Assembly: GCA_039199225.1 (NCBI GenBank)
Contig: JBCCSZ010000068.1
Location: forward strand, 1 to 28,112
Reading direction: 5' to 3'
Source of the DNA: JBCCSZ01 sp039199225
GTDB taxonomy: Bacteria; Bacteroidota; Bacteroidia; Chitinophagales; Saprospiraceae
Length of the DNA: 28,112 nucleotides
Shown here: piece by piece, positions 23,039 to 28,112 of the stretch
Numbering within the stretch: position 1 is the first letter of the stretch
Layout: every line of letters begins with the position of its first letter
The notes under the pieces: generated by a model
What the model saw: the letters and a program-made list of their open reading frames with translations, nothing else
Database searches by the model: none
Told to the model about the DNA's origin: nothing
Position numbers and translations under genes: made by a program

Positions 23039-23866
23039 ATGAGAAAATACTTCCTGTGGCTCTCAGTCTGCTTGTACAGCGCCTGCGTTTCTAACGAAAC
23101 AGCTCCCCAAAGCCCAGAAACCACTCCTCAAGAAATTCTCCGCCCCGACTTCGGATCACTTCTGGACAGCCAGCAGCTCATTGGGGCCATCCTCATCTAC
23201 GATCCACAAAAACAAATCACCTACACAAATGATCCAGCCTATTGCCGAATCGGAAGACTCCCCGCCTCCACCTTTAAAATTGCCAATTCTATTGTCTCGC
23301 TCGAAACAGCCGTGATGGCTTCCGATAGCAGCATTTCGCGATGGGATGGCCAAAGCAGGGCGCTACCCATTTGGGAGGAAGACCTCACCCTCCATCAAGC
23401 CTTTCAGCGTTCTTGTGTACCTTGTTATCAGGACATTGCCCGGCAGATCGGTCCGAAACGCATGCGGGCTCAATTGGACAAAATTCAGTACCCAGGGATG
23501 GTTTTTGACTCCACTACCATCGACAACTTTTGGTTGGTTGGCGCCTCCCGTATCAGTCCTTTCGAACAGATTGATTTTTTGCAACGGCTCTACAATGCCC
23601 AGCTACCCATACAGGAGAGAACTTGGAAAATGCTCAAACGCATGATGCTGTTAGATAAAAATAAGCGTTACACCTTGAGTGGTAAGACAGGTTGGGCTGT
23701 GAGGGGAGATGAAAACAATGGTTGGTTTGTAGGCTATCTGGAAAAGGCCAATCAAGTTTACTTTTTTGCCACCAATATTTCGCCGGCAGAAGGGCTGGAC
23801 ATGGGGCGTTTTCCGGCACTGCGCAAGGCAGCAACCATCCAGGCGCTTGAACGCCTCCTTTTTTAA
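23039..23866 (+). CDS. Class D (OXA-type) beta-lactamase family lipoprotein
   Basis: 275 residues. A lipobox (SVCLYSAC, Cys16) puts it on a membrane facing the periplasm. The serine beta-lactamase/transpeptidase motifs are in order: STFK (Ser77, Lys80), SCV (125-127, the S-x-V motif) and KTG (216-218). The segment FWLVGASRISPFEQIDFL matches the FWLEGPLKITPIQQVxFL region of OXA enzymes. It could hydrolyse beta-lactams or act as a related acylase. I chose ATG 23039 because it begins the lipoprotein signal; an upstream ATG at 22946 precedes the terminator. Its stop overlaps that of the convergent hydrolase (shared TTAA). Confidence 0.88.
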   Translation: MRKYFLWLSVCLYSACVSNETAPQSPETTPQEILRPDFGSLLDSQQLIGAILIYDPQKQITYTNDPAYCRIGRLPASTFKIANSIVSLETAVMASDSSISRWDGQSRALPIWEEDLTLHQAFQRSCVPCYQDIARQIGPKRMRAQLDKIQYPGMVFDSTTIDNFWLVGASRISPFEQIDFLQRLYNAQLPIQERTWKMLKRMMLLDKNKRYTLSGKTGWAVRGDENNGWFVGYLEKANQVYFFATNISPAEGLDMGRFPALRKAATIQALERLLF

Positions 23867-24807
23867 GCCATTTTACGGAGGCGCTCTTCCATCCAATTCA
23901 ATAAATCATTGACCACTTCTTCCCGATTGGTCTCATTGAGCAATTCGTGGCGTGCCTGTGGATACAATTTACACACGACATCCTGGACACCGACTTTGCG
24001 GTATGCTTCGTACACTTGTCGGACCCCCTCGCCCATATCGCCCACTGGATCGCGCTCGCCTGCAATGAGTAAGATGGGCAGTTGATCGGGGGTCGCGTCG
24101 TAGGTTTTGCTTTGATTGATTCGTTGAACGCCTCCTAATAAATCTACAAAAAAGCCCGTGGTAAAGACTGGTCCGCAGTATGGATCGGCAACATATTTAT
24201 CTACCTCTGCATCATCGCGGCTCAGCCAATCGAATGTCGTCCGATTGGGTCGGAAGGATTGGTTGAATTTGCCGAACGTCAGGGTGTTCAGCAACGCATT
24301 GCGCCTTTGGCGGCCCCGAATAGCTGCAGCGCTCTTAGCAATCAGTAAGCCCAAGCTGTTGAGCAAAGCACCTGGATCACCAGCCGTAGCGGATAGGATG
24401 ACGCCAGCCGGCAATCCACCAGAGCGACTGATCCAATCGCGAGACAGGAGGGACCCCATGCTGTGGCCGAACAGAAATATCGGAACTTTCGGATGCTTCT
24501 CCTGGGCCAGTTGCCGGAAAGCTTTTAAATCCTTCAAGGTGCTTTCCCAAAAGTTTTTATCTGAAAAATATCCAACCTTTTCTGGTGTTCCCGCCGTCCG
24601 GCCGTGTCCCCGATGGTCACTTGCATAAACGGCGTATCCCCTTTCACAGAGCAAGGCAGCAAAGCGAGCATAACGGGCAGCGTGTTCCGCCATCCCATGA
24701 ACAATCTGCAAAATCGCACGGACCGGAGTCCCTTTTGCAGGGAGCCAATAATGGTAATGGATTTGCTGTTGATCCTCGGATGTAAAAGCTGCAGTGGACG
24801 TTTGCAT
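23863..24807 (-). CDS. Alpha/beta hydrolase, monoacylglycerol lipase-like
   Basis: 314 residues. The family of lysophospholipases/monoacylglycerol lipases is shown by IVHGMAEHAARYARFA (oxyanion region, 35-50), SDHRGHGRTAG, the nucleophile elbow GHSMGS (Ser116), LIAGERDPVGD (Asp253) and ARHELLNE (His287): a complete catalytic triad. No signal peptide, so cytoplasmic. Length is normal. It would cleave monoacylglycerols or similar esters; the exact substrate is unknown. It converges with the beta-lactamase gene, the two stop codons overlapping. No strong promoter is visible upstream. Confidence 0.93.
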   Translation of the reverse strand: MQTSTAAFTSEDQQQIHYHYWLPAKGTPVRAILQIVHGMAEHAARYARFAALLCERGYAVYASDHRGHGRTAGTPEKVGYFSDKNFWESTLKDLKAFRQLAQEKHPKVPIFLFGHSMGSLLSRDWISRSGGLPAGVILSATAGDPGALLNSLGLLIAKSAAAIRGRQRRNALLNTLTFGKFNQSFRPNRTTFDWLSRDDAEVDKYVADPYCGPVFTTGFFVDLLGGVQRINQSKTYDATPDQLPILLIAGERDPVGDMGEGVRQVYEAYRKVGVQDVVCKLYPQARHELLNETNREEVVNDLLNWMEERLRKMA

Positions 24808-25172
24808 GATGGAAAAGATTTAGCCGATGCTCAAGATATTCAGAAGCCAGCGAATGCGATAGCAATTGACAAGTATTTTTGGGATTTTCTACACAACAAG
24901 ATGGACTCATTGTGTTGTGTCAGCAGCTAAAGTTCTATATCGGGGATGTTAAGGGCTCCAAAACCCACTCTCTCAATTACTGTGCGGTTCTATTCTCTTT
25001 TGTTTTTGTAAAAATAAACCAAATAAATACAAACATTAAAATATCTAAATACTTGAAAATTAGTACTTTACATTTCCCGTAAAGATAAAATAAGATTTAT
25101 AAAGCAAGGAAATATCGGCTTGTTGCTATTATTTTTTACATCCTTACATACTCAAAAAGTAAATTTTTTAAT

Positions 25173-25180
25173 TACCTTTG
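25173..25180 (+). promoter_or_regulatory. -7 box (TACCTTTG) of the candidate small RNA
   Basis: The same TACCTTTG as at 12577. The upstream region is AT-rich and lacks a -33 TTTG at the right place. Confidence 0.4.
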
Positions 25181-25227
25181 CGTTTGTATTGTTAACGTAA
25201 GCATTATCAAGGATCTTTTTTTGAGGA

Positions 25228-25341
25228 ATGAAGCAGTATATTCTTTGTGAAGCACACCTTTACGAAGATTCTAAACCGAACTCAAAATCACATCGGAATA
25301 TTAAAAGCAATGATCTAATTCAAGTTGCAATCACTGCCTAA
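25228..25341 (+). CDS. Possible 37-residue peptide ORF
   Basis: The ORF starts MKQYILCEAHLYEDSK and ends LIQVAITA. GAGGA lies directly against the ATG, too close for a good ribosome site. Its last codons fall in the left arm of the palindromic element. No signal peptide and no known family. The surrounding RNA structure makes non-coding function at least as likely. Confidence 0.2.
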   Translation: MKQYILCEAHLYEDSKPNSKSHRNIKSNDLIQVAITA

Positions 25342-25391
25342 TCGGCAGTTGGGCATCCCATAGGAAGCCAGTTTCATCGCAACTCGAATTA
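25316..25391. repeat. Dispersed palindromic element, copy 5
   Basis: TAATTCAAGTTGCAAT (25316-25331) and ATCGCAACTCGAATTA (25376-25391) are inverted repeats differing at two positions. Inside is a perfect ACTGCC-TAATC-GGCAGT hairpin (25333-25349), then about 26 nt. Same design as copy 2 (17984-18039). Confidence 0.7.
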
Positions 25392-25488
25392 CGGAAGCGA
25401 CATTGATCGGATCAATGCTGTCAATCTATTGGCATGAGCACCGCTGATGCGGCTTGTGCAATGTATGAGTGTTACTAATTCAACATAG

Positions 25489-25530
25489 GTACGGCAAGAA
25501 ACCATTAGAGACTTGTCGTACTTTTATTTT
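25489..25530 (+). terminator. Strong intrinsic terminator
   Basis: GTACGGCAAG (25489-25498) pairs with CTTGTCGTAC (25512-25521) over 10 bp with one G.U, followed by TTTTATTTT. No protein gene upstream on this strand explains it, which is the main argument for a small RNA here. Confidence 0.75.
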
Positions 25531-25705
25531 CTCCCCCCTGTTTAGGAATACTTGCAAACCCTTGAAACCAACAGCCCATAGATTGCAATGACTCAGGGTC
25601 GGTCCAACCCTCCATGAAATGATTAAAGGGAGGCATACACACCCCGTCAAATGCATAACAACAGGGTGCCTCTTGTAAGAATTCCCTACTGCACCCGTCT
25701 GCCAT
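25505..25705 (-). CDS. Doubtful 66-residue Cys/Trp-rich ORF
   Basis: It begins MADGCSREFLQEAPCCYAF and contains GVCMPPFNHFMEGW and MGCWFQGF. The composition is unusual but I recognise no family. AGGA is only 2 nt from the ATG, and the 3' end runs into the terminator on the other strand. It could be a fragment of a lost gene or chance. Apart from this, 24808-25172 shows only AT-rich sequence. Confidence 0.2.
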   Translation of the reverse strand: MADGCSREFLQEAPCCYAFDGVCMPPFNHFMEGWTDPESLQSMGCWFQGFASIPKQGGENKSTTSL

Positions 25706-25793
25706 TATCCTATGCGACTATTTGTCTACTCTTCGTCAGTATTTTTTTAAATTTTTTAAGAAAAAGCGATAACTTCATTCAAAATCAAAAACC

Positions 25794-28112
25794 ATGAGAC
25801 ACCTACTTTTTCACTTGATATTATTGGCTTTACTTCCCAACTTATTGTTCGCGCAAAATGAAGAGCCTACCTTCTGGTCGGGCGATCATTTTAAGGGACT
25901 GGAATTGCGAAGCATTGGGCCAGCTTTCATGTCTGGGCGCATCGCCGACGTAGCCATTCACCCCAAAGATGACAATGTCTGGTATGTCGCTGTCGGCTCT
26001 GGAGGCGTTTGGAAGACAAAGAACGCGGGTACCACCTGGACACCTATATTTGATAAGCAAACCTCCTACTCCATTGGTTGCATCACCATCGACCCCAATA
26101 ACCCAAATATCGTTTGGGTGGGTACTGGCGAAAATGTCGGGGGACGGCACGTAGGCTTTGGTGATGGCATTTACCGCAGCACAGACGGCGGAAACAATTG
26201 GGAGAATATGGGGCTGAAACAGTCCGAACACATATCTAGGATTATCGTACACCCCAATAATTCTTCCGTTATATGGGCAGCTGTCCAAGGGCCACTGTGG
26301 AGTAAAGGCGGTGAACGAGGTATTTTTAAATCTACAGATAATGGAAAGAGCTGGAAGCAGGTTTTGGGAGACAAAGAATGGGTTGGTGCGACCGAACTCA
26401 TCATCGACCCCAGGGACCCCGACCATTTGTATGCGGCCACCTGGCAGCGCCACCGGACCGTTGCTGCCTACATGGGTGGAGGTCCTGGTACCGGTATTTA
26501 CGAAAGCATCGACGGGGGTGAACAGTGGACCAAACGGACCGAAGGACTTCCCAAGTCGAATATGGGTAAAATCGGTCTTGCCATTTCTCCCCAACAACCC
26601 GACATCCTGTATGCCGCCATCGAACTGAATCGCCGCAGCGGTGCGGTCTATCGTTCAGCCGACAGAGGTGCCACTTGGACCAAGCAATCTGAGACCGTAT
26701 CTGGTGCCACCGGCCCGCACTATTACCAAGAGTTGTATGCTTGTCCACATCAGTTTGAACGTCTCTACCTGGTAGATGTCCGCATGCAGATTTCAGACAA
26801 TGGCGGTAAGACCTTCCGGCGGATGAAAGAAAAATACAAACATTCCGACAACCACGCCATCGCCTTTCGCAAGGATGATCCGGATTATCTACTGGTCGGA
26901 ACGGATGGTGGTCTGTACGAAAGCTTTGACCTAGCCGAAAACTGGCGGTTCATTGACAACCTCCCCGTCACACAATATTACAAAGTGGCGGTGGACGATC
27001 GCGAGCCTTTCTACCATATATATGGAGGTACGCAGGACAACAACACTCAAGGAGGCCCATCTCGCACAGATAACGTACACGGCATTCAAAACTCAGATTG
27101 GAAAGTCGTCCTCAACTGGGATGGCCACCAACCTGCTACAGAACCAGGCAATCCAGATATTATGTATGCTGAGCGGCAAGAGGGCAACATCTCGCGCATC
27201 GACCTCAAGACAGGCGAGGTAATCGATATTCAGCCCCAACCAGCCGAGGGCGAAACCTACGAGCGATTCAATTGGGATGCCCCCATTCTGGTCAGTCCAC
27301 ATCAAACAACCAGGATTTACTTCGCTTCCCAGCGCGTTTGGCGCTCCGATGACCGAGGCGACAACTGGCAGGCCATCTCCGGAGACCTGACCCGCAATCA
27401 AGAGCGATTCGACCTTCCAATCATGGGGCGCAAGCAAAGCTGGGACAATGCCTGGGACTTGCTCGCTATGTCGAATTACAACACCATCACTTCCTTGGCC
27501 GAATCTCCCAAACAAGAAGGACTGATCTATGCCGGAACCGATGATGGCTTGATTCAGATCACAGAAGATGGCGGAAAAAACTGGCGTAAGCTGGAAGCCG
27601 GTAAATTGCCTGGCGTGCCAGCAACTGCATTTGTCAACGACATTAAGGCAGATCTTTTTGATGCCCAGACCGTATACATTGCATTGGACAATCACAAGTA
27701 TGGTGACTTTAAGCCCTACCTGCTGAAAAGTACGGATGCTGGTAAAAGCTGGAAATCCATCAGCAGTAATTTGCCGGAGCGTACCCTCGTATGGCGCATT
27801 GTTCAGGACCATATTAAGAAAGAATTATTTTTTGCTGCCACAGAATTCGGTATTTACTTCAGTGTCAATAGTGGTCGGGAATGGGTGCCACTAAAAGGCA
27901 ATGTCCCCACCATTTCGTTCCGAGACCTTGCCATCCAACGCCGGGAAAACGACCTGATTGGTGCGTCCTTTGGCCGTGGTTTCTTCGTCTTAGATGATTA
28001 CAGTGTTTTGAGAGAGGTCTCTGACCAAGAGCTGGCCAAAGAAGCCAAATTGTTCCCTACGCGCAAAGCCTGGTGGTACTTCCAAAGGCCACATTTGAGT
28101 TTCAGCGGTCTC
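25794..28112 (+). CDS. Secreted sortilin/BNR-repeat beta-propeller protein (3' end cut by window)
   Basis: 773 residues are visible and the frame is still open at the window edge; family members have about 1000-1100. A signal peptide (MRHLLFHLILLALLPNLLFA-Q) is followed by LRSIGPAFMSGRIADVAIHPKDDNVWYVAVGSGGVWKTKNAGTTWTPIFD. Repeated BNR/Asp-box units (S-T/A-D-x-G-x-x-W: STDGGNNWE, STDNGKSWK, SIDGGEQWT, SADRGATWT, SDDRGDNWQ, TEDGGKNWR, STDAGKSWK) build a VPS10/sortilin-like propeller. These are often annotated glycosyl hydrolase, but no catalytic evidence is visible. No neighbour points to a role. A T9SS domain may lie beyond the edge. Confidence 0.9.
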   Translation, partial: MRHLLFHLILLALLPNLLFAQNEEPTFWSGDHFKGLELRSIGPAFMSGRIADVAIHPKDDNVWYVAVGSGGVWKTKNAGTTWTPIFDKQTSYSIGCITIDPNNPNIVWVGTGENVGGRHVGFGDGIYRSTDGGNNWENMGLKQSEHISRIIVHPNNSSVIWAAVQGPLWSKGGERGIFKSTDNGKSWKQVLGDKEWVGATELIIDPRDPDHLYAATWQRHRTVAAYMGGGPGTGIYESIDGGEQWTKRTEGLPKSNMGKIGLAISPQQPDILYAAIELNRRSGAVYRSADRGATWTKQSETVSGATGPHYYQELYACPHQFERLYLVDVRMQISDNGGKTFRRMKEKYKHSDNHAIAFRKDDPDYLLVGTDGGLYESFDLAENWRFIDNLPVTQYYKVAVDDREPFYHIYGGTQDNNTQGGPSRTDNVHGIQNSDWKVVLNWDGHQPATEPGNPDIMYAERQEGNISRIDLKTGEVIDIQPQPAEGETYERFNWDAPILVSPHQTTRIYFASQRVWRSDDRGDNWQAISGDLTRNQERFDLPIMGRKQSWDNAWDLLAMSNYNTITSLAESPKQEGLIYAGTDDGLIQITEDGGKNWRKLEAGKLPGVPATAFVNDIKADLFDAQTVYIALDNHKYGDFKPYLLKSTDAGKSWKSISSNLPERTLVWRIVQDHIKKELFFAATEFGIYFSVNSGREWVPLKGNVPTISFRDLAIQRRENDLIGASFGRGFFVLDDYSVLREVSDQELAKEAKLFPTRKAWWYFQRPHLSFSGL

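Larger units (their letters stand above)
25187..25530 (+). ncRNA. Candidate structured RNA of about 340 nt ending in a terminator
   Basis: It is bounded by a TACCTTTG box and a strong plus-strand terminator, with no clear protein gene between. Inside are the dispersed palindrome with its inner hairpin (25316-25391), CATTGAT-CGG-ATCAATG (25408-25424) and CCGC-TGAT-GCGG with a GCAC/GTGC closing pair (about 25439-25458). Length is near that of tmRNA or RNase P RNA, but I could not find their conserved cores (T-arm and tag frame, or GAGGAAAGTC). It may be a new RNA or the transcript of a short ORF (25228-25341). Confidence 0.4.

Noticed and set aside
25187..25530. tmRNA or RNase P RNA
   Set aside because: Neither the tmRNA ends and T-arm with tag frame nor the RNase P core motifs are visible.
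25842..26597. 251-codon minus-strand ORF
   Set aside because: Antisense to the BNR-repeat protein, whose signal peptide and repeats are unambiguous.

Overview
The window reads as accessory chromosome of a Bacteroidota bacterium, most likely Saprospiria (Lewinella or Haliscomenobacter relatives). The evidence is a secreted protein with a type IX secretion C-terminal sorting domain, an UpxY-type NusG paralogue, an MacB-like exporter of the ~800-residue Bacteroidota kind, a TPR-CHAT protein beside an ECF sigma/TPR anti-sigma pair, A-rich regions before start codons instead of Shine-Dalgarno boxes, and several -7 boxes of the Bacteroidota form TAnnTTTG.

Region 1 (about 50-12400, all minus strand) is a small lipopeptide-type biosynthetic locus. 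In transcription order it has a Cys-rich conserved unknown (11635-12114), an ABC ATPase (10907-11596), an UpxY/NusG-like antiterminator (10059-10607), a small HTH protein (9796-10008), an NRPS in two overlapping frames (9256-6359 and 6362-2823) and an MacB/FtsX-type permease (326-2695), with a likely terminator at 51-86. The NRPS domain order is FAAL-PCP-C-A-PCP-E. The adenylation pocket reads DLTKIGEVGK, nearly the classic Asn code, so the predicted carrier-bound product is N-fatty-acyl-D-asparagine, the same group used as the removable prodrug cap in colibactin, xenocoumacin and zwittermicin. There is no thioesterase or second module. The condensation domain is interrupted by a -1 frameshift at an A-run (6362-6368). 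The NRPS has a consensus promoter (TTTG-N19-TATATTTG, 9571-9601) followed within about 15 nt by an intrinsic-terminator-like hairpin (9512-9549). With the UpxY gene just upstream, this suggests attenuation relieved by a dedicated antiterminator.

Region 2 (about 12115-13440) is mostly non-coding and structured. It holds small ORFs and two of three copies of a ~50-bp element in which a promoter-like box, a conserved leader and an ATG are repeated (10839-10888, 12722-12772, 13210-13259).

Region 3 (13445-21009) holds a helical-repeat unknown, a TPR-CHAT protein with an intact His/Cys dyad, a T9SS-sorted secreted protein and, divergently, an ECF sigma factor with its membrane TPR anti-sigma partner. 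It looks like one envelope-linked regulatory and protease-like module.

Region 4 (21030-28112) holds inorganic pyrophosphatase, a dockerin-like lipoprotein behind a long structured leader, a class D beta-lactamase-type lipoprotein, a monoacylglycerol-lipase-like hydrolase, a ~1-kb stretch with a likely small RNA ending in a strong terminator (25489-25530), and the 5' part of a large sortilin/BNR-repeat secreted protein that runs off the end.

A ~16-bp palindromic arm (TAATTCAAGTTGCRAT and its reverse complement) recurs between genes at 2711-2770, 17984-18039, 19572-19587, 22293-22309 and 25316-25391, several times as a hairpin. It is probably an undescribed dispersed element of this genome.
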